Source of the DNA: MGML01 sp034416335
GTDB lineage: Bacteria; Chloroflexota; Dehalococcoidia; Dehalococcoidales; UBA2162
Assembly: GCA_034416335.1 (NCBI GenBank)
Contig: DAOULV010000019.1
Coordinates: 1 to 64,000, forward strand
Reading direction: 5' to 3'
DNA: 64,000 bases
The notes below the pieces were generated by a model, which worked only from the letters and a program-made list of their open reading frames with translations, ran no database searches and had not been told where the DNA came from. Of this stretch, positions 25,364 to 33,709 are shown one piece after another (positions within the stretch are counted from its first letter, which is position 1; each line of letters begins with the position of its first letter). The position numbers and the translations under genes are program-made.

Positions 25364-26200
25364 GTGACTGTAAAAATAACCACCCTCAGTGAAAATACCG
25401 CGGCTTTTGCCGGTCTCCTCGCCGAACACGGTCTGAGCGTACTGATAGAGACCGAAGAAGCGAACGTCCTGCTCGATACGGGACTGAGCATCTCTGTCCC
25501 TCATAACGTCGAAGCTCTGGGAGTCGACCTCAAAACGGTCGATAAGATAGTAATAAGTCACGGCCACCACGACCACACCGGGGGGTTGCGTGACGTGCTG
25601 CGAAAAATGCGAAAAAAGGTAGATATCATCGGTCATCCGGATATAATGGCTTCCAAATACGCCAAGCGTGAGGGACATCCGGCAGGATATATAGGAATAC
25701 CTTTCGACCTGCGTGAACTCGAAAACCTCGGCGCCGATTTCGTTCTTACCCCCGAACCGGTACAGATATCGGAGAATATCACGACTTCCGGAGAAATCCC
25801 GATGAAGACCGATTACGAGGATATCGACCCCTTCCTCAAGGAAATGAAAGGGACCGAACTTGTACCGGACAAGCTCCTGGACGACCGTGCCCTGTTCATC
25901 AGAACGGATAAAGGTCTCGTCGTAATACTGGGCTGTGCCCACCGTGGGATTATCAACACCCTCTATCATGCGCAGGAACTGACCGGAGAACAGCGGATTG
26001 AGATGGTTATCGGCGGCTGTCACCTGATGAATTCGGAAGAAGAACGCGTCTGGCGGACCATCGCCGCCCTGAAAGAACTCGAAGTTAAGAAGATAGGTGT
26101 TTCCCACTGTACCAGTTTGCCGGCGGCAGCTATGATGGCGCACGAGTTCGGTGAAGACTTTTTCTTCAACAACACCGGCACCCGTATTGAACTGGAGTGA
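25364..26200 (+). CDS. Metallo-beta-lactamase-fold protein (MJ0301/DHPS-like family)
   Basis: A 278-residue protein started at GTG 25364, since AGGAGGG lies 5-6 nt before it; an upstream TTG frame start would run through the ribosome site. The metal motif is SHGHHDHTGG (HxHxDH), with later GCAHRG and GGCHLM. The insert with DRALFIRTDKGLVVILGC is typical of the family named after the archaeal dihydropterin-methyl-ribofuranosyl-aminobenzene phosphate synthase, whose members are mostly of unknown function. It follows the fur-linked membrane protein closely and may be co-transcribed. Confidence 0.8.
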   Translation: MTVKITTLSENTAAFAGLLAEHGLSVLIETEEANVLLDTGLSISVPHNVEALGVDLKTVDKIVISHGHHDHTGGLRDVLRKMRKKVDIIGHPDIMASKYAKREGHPAGYIGIPFDLRELENLGADFVLTPEPVQISENITTSGEIPMKTDYEDIDPFLKEMKGTELVPDKLLDDRALFIRTDKGLVVILGCAHRGIINTLYHAQELTGEQRIEMVIGGCHLMNSEEERVWRTIAALKELEVKKIGVSHCTSLPAAAMMAHEFGEDFFFNNTGTRIELE

Positions 26201-26253
26201 CGATAAGTCGTATCATTGGGAGAACGAACATAAATTCCTGAAAAGGAGTGAAT

Positions 26254-27177
26254 GTGGATCTTTCCGTCCGGATAGCGCCGAACAATCCCCGGGGACTTAT
26301 CCTGAAAAACCCTGTAATGACTGCTTCGGGGACCTTCGGCTATGGCACCGAGAACAGCCACCTCTTCGACATTCAGAAGCTGGGAGCGATAGTCTGTAAG
26401 GGGACATTTCTCGAATCCAGAAATGGCAATCCGCAACCGAGAATCACCGAGACGCCTTCCGGTATGCTCAACGCCATCGGGATGGAAGGCATAGGAGTCG
26501 AAGCCCTGATAAAGGAGAAAGCTCCAGTATGGTCCGGCTGGGACGTTCCTGTCATCGTAAACATCGCCGGTGAAACCGTGGAAGAGTACTCTGAAATTGC
26601 CACGCGACTGGATAAAGTCGATGGTGTCAGCGGAATCGAAGTCAATATTAGCTGTCCCAATATTCAGGCCGGCGGCGCAGAATTCGGCATCAGTCCCGAT
26701 ATGGCCGCAGCCGTTATCGCGGCCGTGAGAAAAGCCACCTCTCTTCCCGTCCTGGTAAAACTCACTCCCAACACGTCCGAAATAACAGCCGTCGCCGAAG
26801 CCGCTGCCGGAGAAGGAGCCGACGCCCTGACGCTGATTAATACGCTCAAGGGGATGGCGATAGATATATACTCGCGTAAGCCTGTCCTCGGCAACGTAAC
26901 CGGCGGACTGTCCGGTCCGGCGATAAAGCCGGTGGCCCTCTACATGGTCTATGAAACCTCACGGGTTGTCGACATACCGGTTATCGGCTGCGGGGGAATA
27001 TCGAATGCTGCCGACGCGCTGGAATTCATCATGGCGGGAGCCACCGCCGTCCAGGTCGGTACGGCCGGTTTCAGTAACCCCCTGTCCCCGCTGGAAATCC
27101 TCGAAAGTATCGAGGATTTCATGACGAAAAAACAGATAAACAGTATCGACGAAATTACCGGTGCTGCAAGGCAGTAA
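26254..27177 (+). CDS. pyrD: Dihydroorotate dehydrogenase, class 1B type catalytic subunit
   Basis: A 307-residue FMN enzyme oxidising dihydroorotate to orotate in pyrimidine synthesis. Signature segments: LKNPVMTASGTFGYG, GNPQPRITETPSGMLNAIG, NISCPNIQAGG with the class 1 catalytic Cys, VKLTPNTSEI and IGCGGISNAADALEF. AAGGAG (26243-26248) sits 5 nt before GTG 26254; the earlier GTG at 26248 overlaps the ribosome site and is rejected. No pyrK gene is adjacent, so the electron acceptor subunit must be elsewhere or the enzyme is 1A-like. Confidence 0.92.
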   Translation: MDLSVRIAPNNPRGLILKNPVMTASGTFGYGTENSHLFDIQKLGAIVCKGTFLESRNGNPQPRITETPSGMLNAIGMEGIGVEALIKEKAPVWSGWDVPVIVNIAGETVEEYSEIATRLDKVDGVSGIEVNISCPNIQAGGAEFGISPDMAAAVIAAVRKATSLPVLVKLTPNTSEITAVAEAAAGEGADALTLINTLKGMAIDIYSRKPVLGNVTGGLSGPAIKPVALYMVYETSRVVDIPVIGCGGISNAADALEFIMAGATAVQVGTAGFSNPLSPLEILESIEDFMTKKQINSIDEITGAARQ

Positions 27178-27185
27178 CCCACTCA

Positions 27186-27472
27186 GTCATTGCGAGTCCG
27201 CCGCAGGCGGATGAAGCAATCCGTATTCTGCCTGCTCTCCGAAGCTTTAGCACAGGAGGGTCGGTGCCCCTTTTTGTCATCTCGTGCTCCTTTCTGTCAT
27301 CCCGTGCTTGACACGGGATCCAGTAAACTCACGACAAGCAGGATTTTCCTGTCTGAGCAGAAGTTTATAACATCGCATTAAACTCTGGATACCGACTTCC
27401 GCCGGTATGGTATACAAATTGGAATGTCATTGCGAGGAGTCCCGATGAAATCGGGGCGACGTGGTAATCTCC
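27186..27472. repeat. Cluster of partial palindromic repeats
   Basis: The gap between pyrD and the methyltransferase holds a half-copy of the GTCATTGCGAG repeat (27186-27222), a GTCATCCCGTGCTTGACACGGGAT palindrome region (27297-27322) and another half-copy starting GTCATTGCGAGGAGTCCCG (27426-27472). No gene is seen. Confidence 0.6.
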
Positions 27473-27500
27473 ATTAATCATCAACATTTACTCTACGCTA

Positions 27501-27529
27501 TTGACTAACCGCCAGTTAAAGGCTACAAT
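27501..27529 (+). promoter_or_regulatory. Promoter of the methyltransferase gene, nearly leaderless
   Basis: TTGACT (27501-27506) and TACAAT (27524-27529) are 17 nt apart; the ATG follows 9 nt after the -10. No Shine-Dalgarno sequence is present. Confidence 0.55.
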
Positions 27530-27538
27530 CCTGTTCAA

Positions 27539-29149
27539 ATGGACACAAATGTACTATATTACGGCGATAACCTCGATATACTCAGGAATCACATTCCCGA
27601 CGAGTCAGTTGACCTGATTTACCTCGACCCTCCCTTCAACAGCAACGCTACCTACAACGTGCTTTTCAAGGAACCCGGCGGCGAGTCGTCGGAAGCCCAG
27701 ATATCCGCTTTCGAGGACACCTGGCACTGGGGGCTTGAATCCGAACGCGCCCTCCAGGAGATAGGCCAGTCCGAAATCACTTCCGCCGAGGTCAAGGAAT
27801 TTATGTCGGTCCTGCCGAAACTGGTCGGCAAACGTACCGATATGGCCGCTTACCTGACGATGATGTGCGTCCGCCTGCTGGAATTACGCAGAGTGCTGAA
27901 AGACGCCGGCTCTATCTACCTGCACTGCGATCCAACTGCAAGTCACTACCTCAAACTGCTGATGGATACTATTTTCGGTGTGAAGAATTTTAGAAACGAG
28001 ATAACCTGGCGGAGAACTAACGCTAAAGGACTAGCTTTCACAAGACTATCATCAAACCACGACACGATTTTATGCTATACCAAATCCGATAATTGGATTT
28101 GGAACCCACAATACAAGGAACATAATGTAGAATATGTTCAAAAATTTTATCGTTTTATTGAATCTGATACGGGGCGTAGGTATCAATTAGCTGACTTAAC
28201 AAACCCTAATAGAAACCGTCCAAACTTAACGTACGAATTCTTAGGGGTTACTCGTGTATGGCGATGGACAAAAGAAAGAATGCAAGAAGCGTATGAAAAA
28301 GGTCTCGTTGTTCAAAACAAACCCGGATCTGTTCCTCGTTTAAAACGTTACCTTGACGAGCAAGAAGGATCACCTCTTGATGATTTATGGGAAGATATAC
28401 CACCAATTCAATCACAAGCACAAGAACGCCTCGGATACCCTACCCAGAAACCGGAAGCGTTGCTTGAGCGTATCATCAACGCCAGTTCAAATGAGGGTGA
28501 TGTTGTACTCGATCCCTTCTGCGGCTGCGGTACGGCGATAGTCGCCGCCCAGAAGCTAAACCGGAAGTGGATTGGAATAGACGTCACCTATCTTGCTATA
28601 GGCTTAATGGAATGGCGGCTGAAAAATCTTACTCCGCCGCCTAAGTACGAGGTAATCGGAGAACCGGTCGACCTTACCGGCGCTCGTGCCCTGGCTGAAA
28701 AGGACAAGTACCAGTTCCAGTGGTGGGCAGTTACTCGCACCGGAGGTCAGCCCTACGGCGAGAAGAAGAAAGGCGCTGACACCGGCATAGACGGCTATAT
28801 ATACTACATGGATGAAAAGAACAAGATAAAGAAAGCCATCGTCTCGGTAAAAGGCGGTAAGACAGTGGGAGTAAGCATGATACGCGATTTGGGGCATGTT
28901 ATTGAACGTGAAAAATCAGATATTGGAGTGTTTATCACGCTTGAACATCCGACTAAACCAATGGAGGAAGAAGCTGCGAAGAAAGGATTCTATCACTCAC
29001 CATTGGGAAAGGACTATCCCCGCCTGCAGATACTGACTATAGAAGAAATACTACACGGGAAAACGCCCGATATTCCGCCCTGGATCGCCCCTATCACAGC
29101 TCCATCCTCAAATAAAAAACGTAAAATGGACTCACCCAGACTGTTATAG
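27539..29149 (+). CDS. DNA adenine/cytosine-N4 methyltransferase fused to an Mrr-like nuclease domain
   Basis: A 536-residue protein. Catalytic motif IV DPPF is at 30-33 and SAM motif I DPFCGCGTA at about 324, the beta-class order. Residues about 160-297 form the target-recognition region and are encoded by strikingly AT-rich DNA (28010-28430), unlike both flanks. Residues about 395-515 resemble a PD-(D/E)XK domain of Mrr type (GIDGYIYY, then KKAIVSVKGGK), but Ser stands where Glu or Gln is usual, so cleavage is uncertain. A single-polypeptide restriction-modification enzyme or a methyltransferase with a regulatory nuclease relic are both possible. No separate restriction gene is adjacent. 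Confidence 0.82.
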   Translation: MDTNVLYYGDNLDILRNHIPDESVDLIYLDPPFNSNATYNVLFKEPGGESSEAQISAFEDTWHWGLESERALQEIGQSEITSAEVKEFMSVLPKLVGKRTDMAAYLTMMCVRLLELRRVLKDAGSIYLHCDPTASHYLKLLMDTIFGVKNFRNEITWRRTNAKGLAFTRLSSNHDTILCYTKSDNWIWNPQYKEHNVEYVQKFYRFIESDTGRRYQLADLTNPNRNRPNLTYEFLGVTRVWRWTKERMQEAYEKGLVVQNKPGSVPRLKRYLDEQEGSPLDDLWEDIPPIQSQAQERLGYPTQKPEALLERIINASSNEGDVVLDPFCGCGTAIVAAQKLNRKWIGIDVTYLAIGLMEWRLKNLTPPPKYEVIGEPVDLTGARALAEKDKYQFQWWAVTRTGGQPYGEKKKGADTGIDGYIYYMDEKNKIKKAIVSVKGGKTVGVSMIRDLGHVIEREKSDIGVFITLEHPTKPMEEEAAKKGFYHSPLGKDYPRLQILTIEEILHGKTPDIPPWIAPITAPSSNKKRKMDSPRLL

Positions 29150-29154
29150 AATAC

Positions 29155-29817
29155 CTATTTCCCAGAACTTTCTTTATTATCACCCTTTTCTTTCTCATTC
29201 ACCAGACCCGACGTCTGTAGCGGCACTCTGCCGGCTGATACGACAACCCTTATCGCTTCATCCACGCTGATATTCGTCTTAATCAGTTCTTTTTCCCTGA
29301 CTATTTCCATAAACCCCGACGTAGGATTGGGTGATGTCGGAATGAAAACGGTATAAATCTTCTCTTCCGATTCGTCACGCAGCTCGTTGGTGATGAAGCC
29401 GATCGAATGTATGCCTTTCCTGGGATACTCAACGAACACAACCTGCATGAAACCGGTCTGACGGGGCTCCGAAAAACTCTGGATAATCTGCCTGATACCT
29501 CTGTACAACTGCCCGAACAGAGGCAGCCTGTCAAGCAGACTCTCAATCCCCGAGATTATTCTCCGCCCCAGGATACTGCTGGCAATGATACCGGCGATAT
29601 AGGCAAGTACTATAACGATAGCAAATCCTATCCCCGGGAACCTTATACCCCAGGTCGACCGGATTATTGGTTGCAGGATGTTGTCAATACTGTTAAAAGC
29701 CCAGACCAATATCAATACAGTTGCGATTAAAGGTACCAGCACCAGAATACCCAGTAATAATTTGTTCCTCAGGTGTCTGATGGTGGCAAAAACCGGTGAT
29801 AATAAATTGCGGCCCAT
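29155..29817 (-). CDS. DUF502 family membrane protein
   Basis: A 220-residue protein with two membrane helices (about 20-42 and 60-85) followed by a cytoplasmic domain. The family marks are LLLGILVLVPLIATVLIL, the segment GIESLLDRLPLFGQLYRGI and the later VFVEYPRKGIHSIGFITN with VFIPTSPNPTSGFM. DUF502 proteins are widespread and of unknown function. The C-terminus is charged and disordered. It converges with the methyltransferase gene, 5 nt apart. Confidence 0.88.
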   Translation of the reverse strand: MGRNLLSPVFATIRHLRNKLLLGILVLVPLIATVLILVWAFNSIDNILQPIIRSTWGIRFPGIGFAIVIVLAYIAGIIASSILGRRIISGIESLLDRLPLFGQLYRGIRQIIQSFSEPRQTGFMQVVFVEYPRKGIHSIGFITNELRDESEEKIYTVFIPTSPNPTSGFMEIVREKELIKTNISVDEAIRVVVSAGRVPLQTSGLVNEKEKGDNKESSGK

Positions 29818-29974
29818 TTTCCTGCTCCCCCTAGTGGAGATGTAATTTATATATCTTTGTATAGATATGTTACACTAAAAACAGCAACAATTCCCACTCG
29901 AACAGCCACTGCTCTCCCGATAACATAAAAGAAAATCTTTTCTCAACCGGGGAATAAGGGGAATTTATCTGGTC

Positions 29975-30679
29975 GTGTTTAGTCTGCTTAAAGAGGATAT
30001 TCGGACTATCTTCGCCAAAGACCCGGCGGCAAGAAGTGTGCTTGAGGTCATTTTCTGTTATCCCGGCCTGCACGCTCTCAGGTTTCACCGCGCGTCCCAC
30101 TTTCTCTGGAATCACCGGATGAAGTTTCTTGCCCGACTTTTATCGCATATCGCACGTTTCCTTACGGCGATTGAAATCCATCCCGGTGCAATAATCGGCA
30201 GGCGCTTTTTTATCGACCACGGAGCCGGAGTAGTCATCGGCGAAACCGCAGAAGTGGGAAACGACGTGCTGATGTACCAGAGTGTCGTTCTCGGGGGTAC
30301 CTCGCTTAAAAAGGGGAAACGCCACCCGACGATAGGCAATAATGTGGTAATCGGTACCGGAGCTGTTATACTCGGTGCCATAACCGTTGGTGACAATGCC
30401 CGGATAGGAGCGGGGTCGGTAGTGGTTAAATCCGTCCCTCCCGATTCAACGGTGGTAGGCATACCTGGAAGGGTAGTAGAGGATAAACACGAGCAGATAA
30501 TAGACCTTGAACACGGGAAACTCCCCGACCCTATTGCCGAAGCGATAAGGGCAGTCCTCAGACAGCAGGAAAAACTTTCGGCACGACTTAACAAATTGGA
30601 AGGCTCGGTGACCGATTCCTACGTCACCGAAATAGAGGAAGAAATAAGCGAACTATCCAGGGACTTCGACGGCGGATAG
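29975..30679 (+). CDS. cysE: Serine O-acetyltransferase
   Basis: A 234-residue hexapeptide-repeat acetyltransferase that makes O-acetylserine for cysteine synthesis. The start is GTG at 29975. The N-terminal helical part (LLKEDIRTIFAKDPAARS, LHALRFHRASHFLW) and the left-handed beta-helix (EIHPGAIIGRRFFIDHG, GNDVLMYQSVVLGG, IGNNVVIGTGAVILG) are clear, with the catalytic His in FIDHGAGVVIGE. The extra C-terminal helix of about 50 residues (LRQQEKLSARLNKLEG) is longer than usual. It is a single gene; no cysK is adjacent. Confidence 0.9.
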   Translation: MFSLLKEDIRTIFAKDPAARSVLEVIFCYPGLHALRFHRASHFLWNHRMKFLARLLSHIARFLTAIEIHPGAIIGRRFFIDHGAGVVIGETAEVGNDVLMYQSVVLGGTSLKKGKRHPTIGNNVVIGTGAVILGAITVGDNARIGAGSVVVKSVPPDSTVVGIPGRVVEDKHEQIIDLEHGKLPDPIAEAIRAVLRQQEKLSARLNKLEGSVTDSYVTEIEEEISELSRDFDGG

Positions 30680-30700
30680 TCCGCTTATATTACCTGTTAT

Positions 30701-32395
30701 TTAATTAACCAGTACCAGTGTCAGAGGTGACCCTTCCCCGGGTGTCTCAGGCATATACAGCAGCCCGTCCGAAGCCGCCCTGATAAAGGCGTAAATTCCG
30801 TAATACCACAGGTCGAGATACGTTAAAAAGTCCACATATCCCCGGTTAATCTTCGGCATATTCTCAATGTGCATCCCGGAAATAACACCGGCCAGTTCAT
30901 CTATCCCGGAAGAGATACCTTCGAGCAGCGGTCTGAAGACTTCATCCTGAAGCTTCATCAACTGTTTCTCCTTAAAGATAAGAAACTGTGGTTTGTATAC
31001 TCCGTTTTCTTTCGACACAAATTTCTTTTGAACGGCGACTGTCAGCATCTCCTTTTCGTCCTCGGTCAGCCTGTCGATATCGAATCCAGGATCGGTGAGT
31101 CCGCAATACAGCCTGTGCCAGGCTTTCCTAACGTATGTGCTGCCGTTGATGATATCGGGATGATATTCCTGTGCCGTGAAGTTGTAAAGTCCCAGCCAGT
31201 AGTAGGAATCGTATTCGCCTTCCCCGGCACAGCTGCCGGATACTATACCGTAAAAGTCCTTCCACTCTTTCGGCCTGAAATACCCGTCGGGGTCTACATC
31301 CTGACCGTCGGAAAGATCGTTACCGATAACGTAGTATTTTCCTCCGTCGGGGCGAATTTCCCGGCTATCGCGTTTCTTCAACCGTACCGCCATCTCGCTA
31401 TTCCGGCTGAAATAGCTTAGGAAGAGCATCATTACCGGCCATAACAGCCTGTCCGTTGAGAAATCAGAACCATAGAAGCCAATACTCCGAATCTCACTCT
31501 CCTTTTCACACAGTCCCTTAATCACCCTCTCTATCAGTTCTATCCCCTTCCCGTCAGTGTACAGCTCGCCGATTTTCTGCCGGTGTTTCAGCCCTATCAC
31601 CGGGATAATTGTGGCATATTTCTTCGCTTCGCGTGCAAGAAACTCTCGCTTCGTCAGCCATTCGAGTTCCGATTCAAGGTATGGTTTCGGTATACCTGTG
31701 AGTTCAGCCAGTTCGTCGATGTTCCTGGGTGCCGTGTTACACAGCAGCAGGATATTCTGCCTGATAAGGTTATCGTTTATTCTGGCTGTATCGGGCTCCT
31801 CGGGGGGCAGCCCCGAAATTCCGAGTACCAGTCTGCCCGGTCTGTAGACGTATGAAGTATCCGTTTTCATTTCATCCAGCTCCCTTTTCAGTCGATTCCG
31901 AGCTTCGAACAGGTGTTTCTTAACGGCGCTTTCCGTTATTGCCAGTTTTTCGGCGACTTGCCTGACAGATAATCCGTCCAGGTAATGGAGGATCATTGCT
32001 TCTCTCCGGGTTTTACTCAGGTCGCCGATTCGCCTCCTCATCCGGGAAATTTCGGACTGCAGAAAGTCGTTTTCAGCCAGTTCGTCGATAACGCTGCGGT
32101 TGGCGGCCAGATTCTCATCCAGAGGTATAAGCTCATTTACCTGTTTGAGTTTTCTCAGGTAGTTGCACCAGCAATGATGGGCTACTTTCCAGATAAAGTT
32201 GTCCGTCTTCCGGATCTCGTTTCCCTTCGAAAGGTAAACAAAAACCTGTAGAAGCACTTCCTGGGCAAGGTCTTCGCCGTCCTGGCGGCTGCCCGTTTTC
32301 TTCACCGCCCACCTGAGAAGTATGCCGGCGTACTTCTCTGTCAGTGAGTTATAGATATCCGTACCATCCGCCTGTTTCACCTGTTCGACCCTCAT
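30701..32395 (-). CDS. ECF-like sigma factor with a large C-terminal extension
   Basis: A 564-residue protein. Residues 1-175 are a group-4 sigma factor: region 2 (GSRQDGEDLAQEVLLQVFVYL, then NFIWKVAHHCWCNYLRK) and region 4 (SKTRREAMILHYLDGLSVRQ, VAEKLAITESAVKKHLFEAR). The rest, about 390 residues, begins with a winged-helix-like stretch (NIDELAELTGIPKPYLESEL) and continues with a Tyr/Trp-rich domain that I do not recognise (segments DGKYYVIGNDL-like and YYWLGLYNFTAQEYHPD). It probably senses a ligand or partner and replaces an anti-sigma factor. It follows an XRE regulator gene by 30 nt on the same strand. Confidence 0.8.
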   Translation of the reverse strand: MRVEQVKQADGTDIYNSLTEKYAGILLRWAVKKTGSRQDGEDLAQEVLLQVFVYLSKGNEIRKTDNFIWKVAHHCWCNYLRKLKQVNELIPLDENLAANRSVIDELAENDFLQSEISRMRRRIGDLSKTRREAMILHYLDGLSVRQVAEKLAITESAVKKHLFEARNRLKRELDEMKTDTSYVYRPGRLVLGISGLPPEEPDTARINDNLIRQNILLLCNTAPRNIDELAELTGIPKPYLESELEWLTKREFLAREAKKYATIIPVIGLKHRQKIGELYTDGKGIELIERVIKGLCEKESEIRSIGFYGSDFSTDRLLWPVMMLFLSYFSRNSEMAVRLKKRDSREIRPDGGKYYVIGNDLSDGQDVDPDGYFRPKEWKDFYGIVSGSCAGEGEYDSYYWLGLYNFTAQEYHPDIINGSTYVRKAWHRLYCGLTDPGFDIDRLTEDEKEMLTVAVQKKFVSKENGVYKPQFLIFKEKQLMKLQDEVFRPLLEGISSGIDELAGVISGMHIENMPKINRGYVDFLTYLDLWYYGIYAFIRAASDGLLYMPETPGEGSPLTLVLVN

Positions 32396-32425
32396 AACCT
32401 GATAGTAACGGGAGTTTCCATTCGG

Positions 32426-32641
32426 TTACTTTTTCGGCTGTTCGTATTGAAAAACTTCCTCGAGAGGTACACCGAACGCTCCGGCGATTTTGAAAGCCAG
32501 CTCAATAGACGGCACATATTTCCCCTGTTCCAGAGCGATGATGGTCTGCCTGGTGCAGCCGGCACGGTTCGCCAGTTCCTCCTGGGTCATCTCATCGTTA
32601 TCGAAACGAAGCCGCCTGATGCGATTTTTTACGCTAGCCAT
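32426..32641 (-). CDS. XRE-family HTH regulator (YozG-like)
   Basis: A 71-residue Cro/C1-type DNA-binding protein: helix-turn-helix MTQEELANRAGCTRQTIIAL followed by EQGKYVPSIELAFKIAGAFG. Such mini-regulators paired with a DUF2178 membrane protein are common in bacteria and archaea and usually control their own operon. It overlaps the upstream DUF2178 gene by 8 nt. A palindrome at the operon promoter is the likely target. Confidence 0.9.
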   Translation of the reverse strand: MASVKNRIRRLRFDNDEMTQEELANRAGCTRQTIIALEQGKYVPSIELAFKIAGAFGVPLEEVFQYEQPKK

Positions 32642-33071
32642 TGCGGTTCATACTCCAGTATCCCAGAATAATACCGAGAGACTGTGCAAGAGGACTGATT
32701 ATCAATATAGACATGAAAATCAGGTTCAGGTATTCGACCGGAATCTGACCCTGGCCCTGATTGGCTTCTGTCAATCCGATAGTCCAGGCAGCCAGCGAAA
32801 ATATCACGATAAGCCACTGGATGTTTCTCGACCTTTCAATTATTAGTTTATCTCTCTCGTCTATCTGGGTCGGCTTTCTGAGAGAGATGTTGACCAGGAT
32901 TAGATATATGAGTGGAGCGCCCACAACCGCTGCGTACATAATCATTCTGGAACCAAGGCTATCATAAAACGCGGTTACGTCTCCCTGAATCAGCAGAACA
33001 ATGACGACAGCCGCCGCCAGCGCTATCCCCACAGCCAGGCTGTACAACGCTCTTTTCTGTAATGGTGCCAT
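32634..33071 (-). CDS. DUF2178-type membrane protein
   Basis: A 145-residue protein with four predicted membrane helices, in the family commonly found next to YozG-like regulators. The conserved cytoplasmic loop between helices two and three reads KPTQIDERDKLIIERSRNIQ. The start at 33071 is chosen because GGAGG lies 7 nt before it; an upstream frame start at 33104 would put the ribosome site inside the gene. Function unknown; with its regulator it may form a membrane-linked sensing pair. Confidence 0.8.
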   Translation of the reverse strand: MAPLQKRALYSLAVGIALAAAVVIVLLIQGDVTAFYDSLGSRMIMYAAVVGAPLIYLILVNISLRKPTQIDERDKLIIERSRNIQWLIVIFSLAAWTIGLTEANQGQGQIPVEYLNLIFMSILIISPLAQSLGIILGYWSMNRNG

Positions 33072-33104
33072 TTCCCCACCTCCATAGTAATCAGTAACAG
33101 ACAT

Positions 33105-33149
33105 ATTGTATGATATTTTTTACCTAATGTCAAGTACTCTTTACATTAG
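33105..33149 (-). promoter_or_regulatory. Promoter and operator of the DUF2178-XRE operon
   Basis: On the minus strand TTGACA (33128-33133), 17 nt, TACAAT (33105-33110). The -35 is covered by an inverted repeat CTAATGT (33124-33130) and ACATTAG (33143-33149) with AGTACT in the middle, a good candidate for binding of the XRE protein. Confidence 0.6.
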
Positions 33150-33176
33150 TTCTGTTTGCATACGGTTGGTCTTGTT

Positions 33177-33284
33177 GTCATTGCGAGTCATCGACGTAGT
33201 CGAGACGAAGCAATCCCCAGATTCGATTATAGAGATTGCCACGTCTCCCGATTCACTTCGTTTATTCGGGATCCTCGCAATGAC
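33177..33284. repeat. GTCATTGCGAG-type palindromic repeat
   Basis: A full copy: GTCATTGCGAG at one end, CTCGCAATGAC at the other, inner AGAGATTGCCACGTC. The preceding GTTGGTCTTGTT also flanks the copy at 53863, so the mobile unit may be longer than the core. Confidence 0.8.
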
Positions 33285-33313
33285 GGAGGAGGAACGTATA
33301 GCCAGGGACTTTG

Positions 33314-33400
33314 CCTCTCTCTCAAACTCTTTCCCCATCAAACAATCGAAACATTTCTGCTGAATACGGCAACTGTTTGAGGGGGATAAAGGGGGTGAGA
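33314..33400 (+). repeat. Long dispersed repeat, partial copy C
   Basis: Matches the 3' part of copy A at 7190-7400 (CTCTCTCAAACTCTTTCCCC through CTGCTGAATACGGCAACTG to GGGGGATAAAGG). It abuts the palindromic repeat at 33177, so this gap is a composite of two repeat families. Confidence 0.75.
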
Positions 33401-33440
33401 ATCTTACGTACCTGTTTCATAACAAATTATATAAAACCTC

Positions 33441-33470
33441 TTGACAATAGAACATAAGTTCTATTATAAT
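33441..33470 (+). promoter_or_regulatory. Promoter with palindromic operator upstream of the DUF3795 unit
   Basis: TTGACA (33441-33446) and TATAAT (33465-33470) have an 18-nt spacer, and the spacer is itself a perfect palindrome, AATAGAACATAAGTTCTATT (33446-33465, arms 8 bp). A dimeric repressor bound here would block the promoter completely. RNA should start near 33477. Confidence 0.65.
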
Positions 33471-33500
33471 CGTATCACTGTCTTTTTTTGAGGCTCAAGA

Positions 33501-33665
33501 TTGAAAATACTCCATATCCTGATGCTACATTTCCCGCTGAGACGCGAGACGGCGAGAACGCCGGAACTGGTAGAAGTGGATGAAGCCTCCTCCTTCAGCC
33601 TGCCGTTCGCGGTATGGACACCGCGGCGGCAGGCTGTTGTAAACATCGAAGACAGTGGAGGATAG
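33501..33665 (+). CDS. Possible small protein, 54 codons (TTG start)
   Basis: A frame from TTG 33501, with GAGG 8 nt upstream, to TAG at 33663. It has GC-rich third positions like the genes around it; the product begins MKILHILMLHFPL and contains VEVDEASSFSLPFAVW. The DNA also forms a very strong hairpin (33596-33636), so the region may instead be RNA structure. No family recognised. It sits between the regulated promoter and the DUF3795 gene. Confidence 0.35.
   Translation: MKILHILMLHFPLRRETARTPELVEVDEASSFSLPFAVWTPRRQAVVNIEDSGG
33596..33636 (+). other. Strong two-tier hairpin in the DUF3795 leader
   Basis: CAGCCTGCCG pairs with CGGCAGGCTG, and inside it CGCGGT pairs with ACCGCG: 16 bp nearly all G-C with a 6-nt loop. 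No T-run follows, so it is not a normal terminator. It might hold regulatory structure or stall elongation. Confidence 0.5.
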
Positions 33666-33707
33666 ATGACGAGTGGTGGCGACAAACATCCTAGAACAAA
33701 GGAGTAA
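33666..33707 (+). CDS. Possible 13-codon leader peptide
   Basis: ATG at 33666 follows the stop of the 54-codon frame directly, with GGAGG just before it. It encodes MTSGGDKHPRTKE and its stop TAA overlaps the end of the ribosome site of the DUF3795 gene. The order suggests translational coupling down to DUF3795; real translation is unproven. Confidence 0.3.
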   Translation: MTSGGDKHPRTKE

Positions 33708-33709
33708 GA

